A stretch of DNA of 64,000 nucleotides from Alentia gelatinosa (GCA_950022655.1 OX465587.1:33669716-33733715), one strand, 5' to 3'; positions 44,395-54,999 are shown, numbered from the stretch's first letter. The notes: generated from the sequence alone by a model not told the origin. Program-made: numbers and translations.

Positions 44395-44575
44395 CCAAAG
44401 CTTCCCCTTTAGCGGGATTAAGAAGCATTCTATATTGAAATAACTACCCCTTAGGCGGGGTGTTCCCTTAAGCGGGGTGAATAATATAAACTCTTAATAG
44501 AGCGGAAAATTTCCGTTCGTAGCAGATTGTCCCCTTAAGCGGGGTGTCCCTGAAGCAGGGTTTTACTATATATCT
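44395..44575. repeat. CCCCTTAAGCGGGGTGTCCC repeat cluster
   Basis: Several copies of CCCTTAAGCGGGGTG and variants ending in GCAGGGTTTTACTATA. Related to the arrays at 10.5-11.2 kb and 37.57 kb. Confidence 0.75.
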
Positions 44576-44619
44576 CCATGTGTAGTTTTATGTTGGGCAG
44601 TGTTTGTAGACTTTATACG

Positions 44620-44740
44620 GGTCGCCGGTAGTGATGTCACGGACTGCGCGCGCAGCCTCTCAGCGTCTGTGGTCAGTACCGGAAGTAGCCGTGAGACGCG
44701 GGCCCGGAGATAAATCTGGCGCCTCGGGGGACATGAAAGT
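44620..44740. promoter_or_regulatory. Promoter-like cluster 4 (CRE, NRF-1-like, ETS)
   Basis: Within ~70 bp: TAGTGATGTCACGGAC (CRE-like, 44628), CTGCGCGCGCAG (NRF-1-like palindrome, 44645), ACCGGAAGTAG (ETS, 44678), then a G/C-rich CGCGGGCCCGGAG. This grouping is typical of animal housekeeping promoters. It ends only ~130 bp before a large minisatellite, and no first exon is identifiable. Confidence 0.5.
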
Positions 44741-44869
44741 TTAATCTATTAATGAAAAGAGGCAATCTATAGGCACAGAGGGCAGGGGACATGCAAGTTT
44801 AATTTAGTAATGAAGAGAGGCCCACCGGCCGACACGGCAGCCCAGTGACCACCCGGCACCAACCAACAG

Positions 44870-46315
44870 CATGCTGATAACTGACTGATACCTACCAACA
44901 GCAGGACGGTGACCATCAAACATAAACATAAACTGATAACTGCCCGATACCTACCGACAGTATGGCAGTGACCACCAACACCAGACAACAGCTGGTGGTG
45001 CCCGCCCGACACCAACCAACAGCACGGTGATAACTGCCCGATACTTGCTGACAGCATTGGCAGTGAATGCCCGACACCAACAAACAGCACGGTGATAACT
45101 GCCTGATAGCTGCTGACAGCATTGGCAGTGAATGCCCGACACCAACCAAAAGCACGGTGATAACTGCCCGATACCTGCTGACAGCATTGGCAGTGAACTT
45201 CATGCCCGACACCAACCAACGGCACAATGATAACTGCCCGATACCTGCTGACAGCATTGGCGGTAAATGCCCAACACAAACCAACAGCACAATGATAACT
45301 GCCCGATACCTGCTGACAGCATTGGCAGTGAATGCCCGACACCAACCAAAAGCACGGTGATAACTGCCCGATACCTGCTGACAGCATTGGCAGTGAATGC
45401 CCGACACCAACCAACGGCACAATGATAACTGCCCGATACCTGCTGGCAGCATTGGCGGTAAATGCCCAACACAAACCAACAGCACAATGATAACTGCCCG
45501 ATACCTGCTGACAGCATTGGCAGTGAATGCCCGACACCAACCAACAGCACGGTGATAACTGCCCGATACCTGCTGACAGCATTGGCGGTAAATGCCCAAC
45601 ACAAACCAACAGCACAATGATAACTGCCCGATACCTGCTGACAGCATTGGCAGTGAATGCCCGACACCAACCAACAGCACGGTGATAACTGCCCGATACC
45701 TGCTGACAGCATTGGCAGTGAACACCTAACATAAACCAACAAAATGGTGGTGACTGCCGAACACCAACCAATAGCACAGTGGTGATCTCCAACACCAACC
45801 AACAGTATAGCGATGACTACATAAACTGACAGCTGCGAGTGACAACCGCCTGACACCAACCAACAGCACAGCAGTGACCTGACACCTACCAAGAGCATGG
45901 TGATGCCCACCCAAAAACAAACAAACAGCATTGGTGGTGACTGCCCAACATAAACCAAAGGCATTGCAGTGACCACACGACACCAATCAACAGCATTGAG
46001 GTGAGCACCCGACACCAGCCAACTGCTGTCAGTGATCACCCAACACAAACCAACAGCATGGTGGTGATCGCCCAACACCTACCGACAGCACTGAGGTAAC
46101 CACCCAACATAAACCAACAGCCTGACAAGGATGACCAACTGACACCAACTGACTGCTCAATACCTACCAACAGCATGGCAGTGACAACCCAACATAAACC
46201 AACAGCACAGCAGTGACGCCCGCTTGTCACAACCAACAGCTTGTGGTGACCACCTGAAACCAACCAACAGTATTAGCAGTGACTGCCCAAAACCAACCAA
46301 CAGTATGGCAGTAAC
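44870..46315. repeat. 65-bp minisatellite with higher-order structure
   Basis: Unit: CAGCACGGTGATAACTGCCC, GATACCTGCTGACAGCATTG, GCAGTGAATGCCCGACACCA, ACCAA. From 45126 a three-unit order (GCAGTGAATG.CGGTG; CAACGGCACAATG; GCGGTAAATGCCCAACACA) repeats twice. 65 is not a multiple of three, yet minus-strand frames are open for 269-343 residues because no phase of the unit holds a stop. Edges (46000-46315) are more diverged. The array continues after MITE V and repeat P2 to about 47085. Confidence 0.92.
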
Positions 46316-46318
46316 TAA

Positions 46319-46836
46319 AGTGGGATTCACACGGTGGGATTCACGTACCTCACAGGCCGTTTGTCTGAGACAAATCCTGTTGAGATTCGGTACTGGAACA
46401 CAATCTCCTGTGTGAATGTTGGGGTTCTTTTTGCTGAAATAACTTTTTTCCCTTGCAATTATCGGTGACAATCATTCTTAACAAGAAACAGAATCTCATG
46501 AGATGTTGACTTTAAACAGGTTTAAAATTTTGAGGGGCATTTTGGTGAGACAAATGTATTTCACATGTTCTCCCCCAATCTGTGACTCTCAGTGGTCCTA
46601 AATAACACCTATTCACACGGGGAAGTACCAGTCAGCGACTGTGTACCCTGTGTAGGGGTGTAGGGGTGAGACTATGTACCTGTTAAGTCTTCCCATGTGA
46701 ATTGAATGTTGCCATGAGACTGTAGAACATCCCAATCTGTGAATCTTTGTATCCAGTTGGAAATAGTAGCCGACTGGTGCAAAGGTATGAAGTACACCAG
46801 TCTCAGGTCCATTTGTCCCATCGTGTGAATCCCACT
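46319..46836. mobile_element. MITE family V inserted in the 65-bp minisatellite
   Basis: TIR AGTGGGATTCACACGGTGGG (46319-46338) and CCCATCGTGTGAATCCCACT (46817-46836), one mismatch in 20. TAA flanks both ends (46316-46318 and 46837-46839). The sequences outside are minisatellite (CAACAGTATGGCAGTAAC / CACCAACCAACAGCACCG), so the empty site is obvious. 518 bp, no ORF of note. Confidence 0.88.
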
Positions 46837-46860
46837 TAACACCAACCAACAGCACCGCCA

Positions 46861-47012
46861 CCATGGAGTTGTCCCATTAATTCCATATAAGGAATACAGT
46901 AGACAGAGTAGCCAATGACTGCATTTGCAGCAAACCCCGACCTTCACCCTGACCTCCTTACATAATATTTTCTAGAGTTGACCTCGAATCTTAGGGGCCA
47001 CAACCACCCTCT
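46861..47012. repeat. Dispersed repeat P, copy 2
   Basis: Matches 35043-35220 apart from a ~24-bp internal deletion at 46974. It is embedded in the outer part of the 65-bp minisatellite. Confidence 0.75.
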
Positions 47013-47085
47013 CGCAGTCACCACGTGACACCAACCTATAGCTGGCAGTGACCACACAACACCAACCAGCAGTACGGCTGTGTGT

Positions 47086-47934
47086 TGGTGCAGAGGGCTT
47101 GAGGAGGGGCAGGAGTATGGGAGAGGGTTAAGGGGGAAGGGTGCAGAGAGGAGAGGAGCAGCAAATATGGGAGCAGGGGAAAGAAAGTAAAGGAAGAGCG
47201 AATAAGGAAGGGGAGGTGTGGGCAAGAGACAGAAAGTAGAGGATCAACAAATATGGAATAGGATGTAGAGAGCAGGGGCTGTCAAAAGATTATGAATTGT
47301 ATTATAATCATAAAATTCGGTATCACCAACATACAAAACATTGCACCTGAATCAAACCAGGTCAACGTTATAACCAATGAGATCTTGTATTTAGGAAGAT
47401 TTAATAGCTGGTTATAATTTCGAGATTTTCACAATGCAATAAAGACAGTTCAATATATATTTTATTATTCATTGAAGGGTTTATTTCAGAAAGTTACATG
47501 GTTATAAATTGTACGATATATTGATAATGCAATAACGTTAGCAGTTATCCGAGGAACACTTCCTTAAAAGTGTTTTTAGCGATTGGGACGTTCTGAGAGG
47601 AATCTAGGTATTCATTGTCTCTGGCAGCGATTCTTGGGGGGACATGTATACAGCGAGGAAACCCTCATGGGTTGAGTTTTTTGTCAACGAATGGAAACCC
47701 GTTTATAGCCTGCTAACCTTGTGGCTGGCTACACAAGGATGCTTCTGACCACAAGTGTCAGCGGCGACCTGGAGTAGAGAGGTTTTCACAGGACCTCTCA
47801 CGTGTTGAGTCCGTGTGGTCGGCGGGAGAGCGGGAACTTGTCCAGGGCTCCATGTCTGAGTGGACGGCCGCTGGATGAGGCAGGAGCAATGCTTCACGAG
47901 TGAAACCAAACCCGCTTCAAATCAAATACAGTTG
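47086..47934. other. Unassigned spacer
   Basis: A purine-rich GGGGCAGGAGTATGGGAGAG tract is at 47090-47240, then AT-rich sequence. A minus-strand open stretch 47909-47703 has no recognised family. Confidence 0.4.
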
Positions 47935-48075
47935 AACCCCACGTATATATTTGATAAGATGTCCTTCCAAAGTAACGTTGATAGAAGCGGGCGATATAGC
48001 GCACAGAGTAATCGCTAGTTCCACGATTATCCACCGGAAAATTGTGGGATGGTGCCATTATAATCAGGGGACAAC
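47935..48075. repeat. Dispersed repeat Q, copy 2
   Basis: TATAGCGCACAGAGTAATCG, CTAGTTCCACGATTATCC and ATAATCAGGGGACAACTG match 1232-1345. Confidence 0.5.
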
Positions 48076-48244
48076 TGCTGTTATCATTTAATCCAGATGT
48101 TTAAAGCCTTAACGAAAATTAACTTGAGAAGCAATACTTGGCTACTCTAGCCTTGATATTATATTAAATCTTCAGGGATAAGGAAATCTGATCTTAACTT
48201 GGATTAACAACAGTCTTGTTTGTTAAAATTTCTTCGAGTTTTGT

Positions 48245-48405
48245 TATATAAACTCTGTCATGGTTAGGCCGTTAAGACCAGCCTTACAAAAAGGCTGAGG
48301 CCTCTACAACTTTGTTAAGCATAATTGCTAAATGTGAGATGTATCTAGACTGTAGAACGACCTTGGCTCAATAAAGAAATTTTATTTTTTTTAAATTTAA
48401 AAAAA
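48245..48405 (+). mobile_element. Probable retroposon 3' end
   Basis: AGCCTTACAAAAAGGCTGAG (a small hairpin), then GGCTCAATAAAGAAATTTTA with an AATAAA signal at 48370-48375 and an A/T-rich tail. The ending resembles CR1/jockey-type LINE 3' termini; the family is not identified. Confidence 0.35.
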
Positions 48406-48449
48406 TGTTAACAATCATGAGACGAGGCTAAATACCCTTTATGGCAAAT

Positions 48450-48600
48450 GAAAATTTAGTTGAAAAAATCCTTTGATACCTGGTGTTTTATTTGGTGTCG
48501 GGGGCAAGATGGCCAGCTCAGTAACACAATAGTTATCTGCCCTATACCCAGTTGATCTGGCCATAGGTGTAACATGGCAGCTGAGGTATACAAAGTACAC
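48450..48600. repeat. Dispersed repeat N, copy 2
   Basis: CCTTTGATACCTGGTGTTTT, GTCGGGGGCAAGATGGCC and TCTGCCCTATACCCAGTTGA match 1965-2110. Confidence 0.65.
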
Positions 48601-48866
48601 CAACATCACCAGGGGGTTGTTGCTCCACGTTTTGCGGATCACAGAATAACGATCCGAGGTCGAAAGGGTTGCTCCAGATTTTTTACGGAACGCATCATGA
48701 TTATGTCGTTATCTATATCCAATTAAAAATCTAATGAACCTTTCACCTATGACACTGAAAATGTGGTGTTGTAATAGGTAGCGATACAATATGAAAGTAG
48801 CGATACTGCACAACACGATCCGATATTACTGGATCAATGCTTTTCCCACATTTCTAGGAGCAATGA

Positions 48867-49549
48867 CCCCCCAGGGGGTTTCAGTCACGACAATTGTAGG
48901 TAACTAACGATTGTCTAAGATCGCCTAATGAATGTACAACAGTTTGGATGAATAAAGATGGCAGGTGTCCTATAGACCCCATCATAGCGCGTTATGGGAG
49001 ATCAGCGCCAAAACGGTCGTTCAGAACGATTGTTATAGAAAAATCATAGAAGTAGGCATGGTGTTTTTCAGTCATGGCAATCGTTATAAGCGATGTTGAC
49101 AAACATGGGGACCACTGCAGTAGCAACCGAGTGGTGCAGTACCCGCAAATATCAAGTAGACTATGATGGTTTAGAGAAATGTCTCTCACCATCGGAATAA
49201 CCATAGGGAAATTATGATATTACGGTTATAGGTACACCAGCTATATAGAAAGATTCATAGAAATTATTCCCTAATTTTGATATATTTAACATCTGTAAAA
49301 AAAAGAGTTCCAGCTACCGATTATGCCAGTACGACATGTCCAAACTTGTCATTGGTAGCGACACTTTGGGCGACAATATCACCTACAATACCCTACGATT
49401 ATCACTACTATAGCACACCTCAAACCTCCCTATGTGTCGCAGCCAACGATCATTGACCGATCCTCTACGATCGTAGGTCTATAGGACGCAGGCGCCTAAA
49501 CGCTAAACAGTCGCTATTAACGATTGTCGTGACTGAAAAACACCCCCAG
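48867..49549. mobile_element. MITE family W (~680 bp)
   Basis: Left end CCAGGGGGTTTCAGTCACGA, then CAATTGTAGGTAAC; right end is the inverse, ATTGTCGTGACTGAAAAACA then CCCCCAG. A related inner copy GTGTTTTTCAGTCATGGCAA is at 49061. ACGATTGT / ACAATCGT motifs repeat through the body. No ORF. Confidence 0.7.
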
Positions 49550-50105
49550 TTTTATACACAAACGTGTGTCGGATTCCTTTTGCCCATCGGGATAGGGTGT
49601 TCCGGAAGTTGACCGATGCCTCTAGACCAATCAGCACTCTCCAATGGAGGTCACATGATTTATGCCTGTATACAGCCAAAATTAGAAACCGAAAGATACC
49701 ACCATTTCTTTATAAGTATATCTAGAGAAATTGATAAATCTTTGAGAAAAATAGGGAATATTTGCCCTGATATGTTTAAAAATACACAATGAATTTAGAA
49801 TGCAGTGTTCATATCTATGACGTCTTGTTTACACAAACTTACACACCTCTAAGAGATGTTACCGCTCTTTACAAAACAAGGATATTTCAATGTAACCTTT
49901 AAAATAATAAACTCTCCCATATTACTCATTTTTAAATTAACAATTCAATACCAAAACTAATCTTTAAATAATGCAACATCCTAATATCTTTATTTTGAAC
50001 ATTTATTGACATTTAACAGCAATCTATGCAGAGATCTGAACCACGCAGACGTAATTTTGTTGGCCATTACATTGATAGTCAGAGCTAAGGTGGTTAGTGG
50101 CGAGA
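49550..50105. other. Unassigned spacer
   Basis: 49590-49660 has TTCCGGAAGTTGACC and GACCAATCAGCACTCTCC (ETS- and CCAAT-like) but low CpG. The remainder is AT-rich without exons. Confidence 0.35.
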
Positions 50106-50592
50106 AATACACAATATTGACTGGTTTCAGATACAAGCGGCTGTATGCTCCTAGGAGTTGACGCATAGTAATATCCGAGCGTATGCGAGGATATTGCACA
50201 GAATCAACTCCGAGGAGCATGCGGCCGCTTTTATCTGAAACCAGACTATATTGTATTCATTATCCACCTTTTCTGGACAAGTGGCATGTCGATATCAGTT
50301 CGTTTTAGTTATGCACTATTTTTCCATACGCACTATTTTTCCGTATGCGCCACCCGGAGCATACAACATATCCGTATGCGCCGGGTATGTCCATACAAAC
50401 TCCCTATGTGTTTTCTATGGACACTTTGTATTAGGTGGATATATCTGTATGCTCCGGGTATGTCCATACAAACTCCCTATGTGTTTTCTATGGACACTTT
50501 GTATTAGGTGGATATATCTGTATGCTCCGGGTATGTCCATACAAACTCCCTATGTGTTTTCTATGGACACTTTGTATTAGGTGGATAATAAA
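50106..50592 (+). mobile_element. Bipartite fold-back element, family G copy 2 (best copy)
   Basis: The hairpin 50108-50255 opens CAATATTGACTGGTTTCAGA; arms carry AAGCGGCTGTATGCTCCTAG / CGAGGAGCATGCGGCCGCTT, and the centre is CCGAGCGTATGCGAGG. The module then runs from TTATCCACCTTTTCTGGACA to TTAGGTGGATAATAAAA. Within it three ~70-bp direct units (50383-50583) carry ACAAACTCCCTATGTGTTTT and CTATGGACACTTTGTATTAG. Confidence 0.85.
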
Positions 50593-51001
50593 ATGAATGA
50601 TACTCGCTGTGTGTAAATCAGTGATAGATGGTATCTTTTGAAGGGATGTGACTGTGGGCGTCAGATCTGTTTAGCGCCAATGAAGGCTATCCTAGTTGGC
50701 ACTATTCCCTAATTCAATTGCCAGTCTTGAAGAGAAAGCACACCCTCAATTCACTGCAGCGGTTCATCGTAGATCCCGCTGTGTCGACTCGGTTTAAGAC
50801 ACACATCAACTGAAGACAGCGTAGAGGGAGGTAGAGTGTGGAGAAAAACGTATCCAGGAGAAAACTCCAACTAATAAAATTAACAATGATTATCTGAGTT
50901 AAAGCCGCAGTCTATTCTTGTCAGAAGCTTTCACTCATCTGCCATAAAATGTGTTATTTCCGCAAACGGGGATTCCCTCTGGGAGAAGGATCCTGTAGTT
51001 T
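50593..51001. other. Unassigned spacer
   Basis: No exon or repeat recognised between two copies of family G. Confidence 0.4.
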
Positions 51002-51675
51002 GTTATCCACCTGATACATAGTGTCCATAGAAAATACATAGGGAGGGTGTATCACCGCACCCAGAGCATACGGATATATCCAAAGTACCCATAGAAAACA
51101 GATAGGGATTGTGTATCATCATACCCGTAGCATATGGATATATAATACATATGGTCCATAGAAAACACATGGGCAGCATGTATCTACATACCTGGAACAT
51201 ACAAATATATCCGCCTATTACATAGTGGCCATAGAAAACACATGGGCAGCATGTATCTACATACCCATAGTATACGGGCATATCTACCCAATACATGTAC
51301 ATAGTGTCCATAGAAAACACATGGGCAGCGTGTATCTATATATCCAGAGAAAACAGATATGTTGTATGTTCTGGACTGCAAAAGCTAGCGCATACATGGA
51401 AAATAGTGCGTATGAAAAAATAGTGCGTATCTAAATGAACCAATATCAGCAACCCACCTGTCAAGAAAAGGTGGATAACGAATACAATATAGACTGTTTT
51501 CAGATGTTAAGAAAAGGTGGATAACGAATACAATATAGACTGTTTTCAGATACAAGCGGTCGTATGATCCTCGGAGTTGCCTCTGCACAATATTCCTCAC
51601 AGGCACTTGGATATTACTGCGTACCAACTCCTGGAGCATACGGCCGCTTGTATCTGAGACCAGTCAATATTGTTC
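51002..51675 (-). mobile_element. Bipartite fold-back element, family G copy 3
   Basis: Inverse of copy 2: about five diverged 65-70-bp units (TAGAAAACACATGGGCAGCA) at 51010-51345, then GCATACATGGAAAATAGTGC, then the hairpin 51535-51668. A 45-bp direct duplication (AAGAAAAGGTGGATAACGAA, 51463 and 51509) lies at the junction. Confidence 0.8.
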
Positions 51676-51755
51676 ATGTATGCTATGATTTTTATCTCTT
51701 TTAATGAAACTCTGTAAGTGTGGTATTTACAATAAAAGAGTGCTTATCCTCACGC

Positions 51756-51960
51756 TGGTCTATCTATAGATCCGGGTCACTATATGGCTAGTGTTAGTTG
51801 AATGAAAGTCATCAGGTTTTAGTCACTTTGATAGAAACACCACTTTTTGCTATCTTCCTTGGGTTGGTCTATTTATAGATGCTGGTCAGTACATGTCGGT
51901 GGCTTTAGTAAAATGAAAGTTATCAGGTTCTAGTCACTTTAATAATAACACTACTTTATT
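51756..51960 (+). repeat. 109-bp duplication of intron end upstream of the SLC22 exon
   Basis: TGGTCTATCTATAGATCC (51756) and TGGTCTATTTATAGATGC (51865) begin two copies. Shared blocks are AATGAAAGT(C/T)ATCAGGTT, TAGTCACTTT and ACAC(C/T)ACTTT. The second copy runs into the exon's acceptor. Confidence 0.8.
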
Positions 51961-51970
51961 CTCGTTACAG

Positions 51971-52156
51971 GTGCCTGAGGGGGCGAACATCAACAAGACA
52001 ATTCCACAGACAATGAAGGACGGGACGCTACAACGAGAGCAGTGCCAGATGCACTCCTACAACAACGTAACCAACACCTACAGTAACTATACTGTGAGCT
52101 GTACGGACGGCTGGTACTACAACCCGCAGCCCATCCACACCACTGTTGTCTCAGAG
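51971..52156 (+). CDS. Exon of SLC22 organic cation/anion transporter-like protein
   Basis: A 62-codon exon in frame from its first base. The acceptor TTCTCGTTACAG precedes it, and the donor GTATGT follows directly after the last codon. The translation contains REQCQMHSYNNVTN and VSCTDGWYYN, and ends in TTVVSE. In SLC22 transporters (OCT/OAT/OCTN) this is the large extracellular loop between the first two membrane helices. 'C-Q-x-Y' and 'C-T-D-G-W-x-Y' are conserved there, and the loop leads into '(V)SEWDLVC', so the donor after SE is at a natural place and the next exon should start with W-D-L-V-C. Residues C25 and C44 would be loop disulfide cysteines. N8-K-T, N32-V-T and N39-Y-T are N-glycosylation sequons. 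These proteins are 12-helix plasma-membrane carriers of organic ions. Neither the preceding nor the following exon is recognisable in this window. It may be functional or a dead fragment; the downstream array makes a local duplication certain. Confidence 0.85.
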
Positions 52157-52870
52157 GTATGTCATAGAAAATCTTATATTGTTAAAAAAATTATGTCATA
52201 TTGTCACATACATTACCAAAAATTTCATATTGTCACAAAAATATCACATGACCAACACGCACAGTAACTATAATGTGGGCTGTACGATGGCTTGTATGAC
52301 AACTCGCAGCCCATTCAAACCAAGGTTGTCTCAAAGGTAGTCATAAAGGATCTCATATAATTACAAAATTATGTCATATTGTCACATACATTACCAAAAA
52401 TCTCATTTTGTCACAAAAATATCCCATACGTGAACTACATGTACAGTAACGATACTGTGGGCTGTACGATGGCTGGTACGACAACTCGCAGCCCATTCAA
52501 ACCCCAGTTGTCTCAGAGGTATGTCATAAAAAATCTCAAAATGTTACAAAATTATGTCCTATTGTCACATACATTACCAAAAATCTCATTTTGTCACAAA
52601 AATATCACATGACCAACATGTACAGTAACTATACTGTGAGCTCTACGGACGGTTGGTACTACAACCTGCAGCCCATTCATATTGTCACATACAATACCAT
52701 ACCTGTGACTACACTGTAGCATGTATGGATAGCTAGTACTATGAACCACAGCCCATCGTTATCTAGTAGCTACGAAACAAAAATTTCATTTTGAAACAAA
52801 AAAACCACATACAATGTGACCAACACGTAGAGTAACTATAATCACACAAATTGTCACTAAAATGTCTCAA
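52084..52870 (+). repeat. Tandem array of SLC22 exon 3' end + donor + intron start
   Basis: TAACTAT(A)CTGTG starts at 52084 (true exon), 52265, 52447, 52626 and, decayed, 52833: spacing 181, 182, 179, 207. Each unit carries the CTGTACG(G)A..GGCTGG...CAGCCCAT part of the exon. The first and third units keep the donor GTATGTCATA and the second has GTAGTCAT, followed by the same intron text (ATTGTCACATACATTACCAA). Copies 2 and 3 share a 1-bp deletion after TGTACG that breaks the frame. Copy 4 reads CTCTACGGACGG and is truncated after CAGCCCATTCAT. Each exon-like block is preceded by ACAG, a potential acceptor. Confidence 0.85.
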
Positions 52871-52879
52871 AAATTCCAA

Positions 52880-53085
52880 ATTGTCAGACTTCCTCTCTCC
52901 ATCTCTCTCTTTCTCCATATCTCCCTCAATCTCACCCTCCCTCTTTTGTCCCTGTTTCTTCCTCTCTTCTCTCTCTCACACTACCCTCTCTCTTCCTCCC
53001 TCTCTCCCTCAATTTCGCCTCCCCCTTTCCATCTCTCCCTCCATTTCTCCCTCCCTCTTTCCATCTCTCCCTCTCTTCACTCTTA
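52880..53085. repeat. CT-rich polypyrimidine tract
   Basis: CTCTCTCCCTC-type low complexity with TTTCCATCTCTCCCTC repeats; strand-asymmetric. Ser/Leu/Pro-rich frames come from this composition. Confidence 0.9.
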
Positions 53086-53184
53086 TATAAAAAGAATACC
53101 ATCTTATAATGTTAAACATCATATTCTCATATATCCATGTGTGCCATCCATAACTATCAAAAATGTCCATATCTATCAACAATA

Positions 53185-54037
53185 AACGATTACTCAATAC
53201 CAGATGTGACACCAACTCAGATCGGGAGGTGTACCCCACATCTTAGACTATACATAACGATTACTCAATACCAGATATGACATCCGCTCAGATCGGGGAG
53301 GTGTACCCCACATCCTAGACTATCCATAACGATTACTCAATACCAGATATGACATCCGCTCAGATCGGGGAGGTGTACCCCACATCTTAGACTATACATA
53401 ACGATTACTCAATACCAGATATGACATCCGCTCTGATCGGGGAGGTGTACCCCACATCCTAGACTATCCATAACGATTACTCAATACCAGATATGACATC
53501 CGCTCAGATCGGGGAGGTGCACCCCACATCCTAGACTATCCATAACGATTACTCAATACCAGATATGACATCCGCTCAGATTGGGGAGGTGTACCCGCAT
53601 CCTAGACTATCCATAACGATTACTCAATACCAGATATGACATCTGCTCAGATCGGGGAGGTGCAAACCACATCCTAGACTATTCATAACGATTACTCAAT
53701 ACCAGATATGACATCCGCTCAGACCGGGGAGGTGCACCCCACATCCTAGACTATACATAACGATTACTCAATACCAGATATGACATCCGCTCAGATCAGG
53801 GAGGTGCAAACCACATCCTAGACTATTCATAACGATTACTCAATACCAGATATGACATCCGCTCAGATCAGGGAGGTGCACACCACATCCTAGATTATCC
53901 ATAACGATTACTCAATACCAGATATGACATCCGCTCAGATCTGGGAGGTGCACACCACATCCTAGATTATCCATAACGATTACTCAATACCAGATATGAC
54001 ATCCGCTCAGATCAGGGAGGTGCAAACCACATCCTAA
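53185..54037. repeat. 72-bp tandem repeat, ~12 units
   Basis: AACGATTACTCAATACCAGA starts at 53185, 53256, 53328, 53400 and so on. Units contain ATGACATCCGCTCAGATCGG, GGAGGTGYACCCCACATCCT and AGACTATCCAT. Later units switch from GTACCCCACAT to GCAAACCACAT, a gradient along the array. Confidence 0.95.
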
Positions 54038-54713
54038 ACGATACGTGTTTCGTAATGCACAACGGATACGTGTTTGGCAGCTGTCAATGACATTTTGCCG
54101 ACAAATCAGTTGAATTAAGTTTCCCGTACTAACGCTACGTAAACCTCAGTTCTCAGTTTTTCAGGTGCAGCTCATACTGCGCCTAAAAATAAGATACGAC
54201 TAAGGATTAAACCTCATCATCGCGGGGATTTTGCCATGGAATCAGATGAATTAATTTCCTGTTCTAACCTTCTTAAACCTCAGTTTTCGGAAATCACACC
54301 GTACTGAGCTGTGCCTAAAAACCCACCCCGGACCCTGGGTTAGAGCAGCATACCCCTGAACTCCCAGTGCACACACCCTACACCACCCCCATCCCCACCA
54401 CCACGGCACCACGCATTTAATCAGGCTAGATTTATCCCCTATCAACCAATACACCCATTTACCGTGACAACAGGGTGGCGGTGGGGGCGGCGCGGGGAGG
54501 AGGAGGGGTACAGAGGTTAGGGGGTCTGACAACACGGTGCACTGTGACAGTGTGAGCTGCTCACTGAGTGACATCTGTGTGGCCCCGATCCCCGTACGCC
54601 ACACCATACACAACGCGCACCAAGTGGGACGTTCTCACACTCTCCTAGCAGAAATTCCCTAAATATCCCAAATACTTAGGGCTTTTGGGATCATCTTTGT
54701 ATTCTACTTGTAA
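54038..54713. other. Spacer with a ~150-bp direct duplication
   Basis: AAACCTCAGTTCTCAGTTTT...GCGCCTAAAAA (54139-54190) and AAACCTCAGTTTTCGGAAAT...TGTGCCTAAAAAC (54274-54322) are diverged duplicates. 54320-54615 is GC-richer; the minus-strand 120-codon frame there is Pro/Trp-rich without a family I recognise. Confidence 0.5.
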
Positions 54714-54994
54714 GGCCCGGCGTCCACCTACTACGATATGGCACCGATATGGTCTACGATGCACCTCCCGATTCAAAATCAAAATCGCGTCGAAAAGTCA
54801 CCTAATATCGGGGCAGTTGACCACGTTTCTGCGATTAGACACCGATATATACTCCATACTATGCATGGTGGATTGGCATGTCTAGACATATGTCTACGAT
54901 TTTGCACCTTCCCGATATGTCTCCGATATTTGCTTTTTGTATCGGTGCCATATCGGTAGGTCTAAATTTCTATCTAGTAGGTGGAAGCCAGGCC
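54714..54994 (+). mobile_element. MITE family A, copy A5 (full length)
   Basis: 281 bp flanked by TAA on both sides (54711-54713 and 54995-54997). Ends GGCCCGGCGTCCACC and GGTGGAAGCCAGGCC. Repeat O copy 2 starts right after it. Confidence 0.87.
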
Positions 54995-54999
54995 TAACT

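Noticed and set aside
44767..46078. Minus-strand frames of 343, 292 and 269 aa, Cys/Ala/Ser-rich
   Set aside because: Repeating translation of the 65-bp minisatellite in all phases; no conserved family and no codon-type constraint visible. Kept only as a finding to test.
50160..50200. Resemblance of GTAATATCC hairpin sequence to the TAATATTAC origin nonanucleotide of rolling-circle viruses
   Set aside because: The motif is in the stem, not the loop, is not exact, and no Rep-like coding is nearby.
52851..53185. Ser/Leu/Pro-rich frames after the exon array
   Set aside because: Produced by the CT-rich polypyrimidine tract.
54251..54613. 120-residue minus-strand frame, Pro/Trp-rich
   Set aside because: Composition follows local CCCACC-rich sequence; no domain, start context or splice support.
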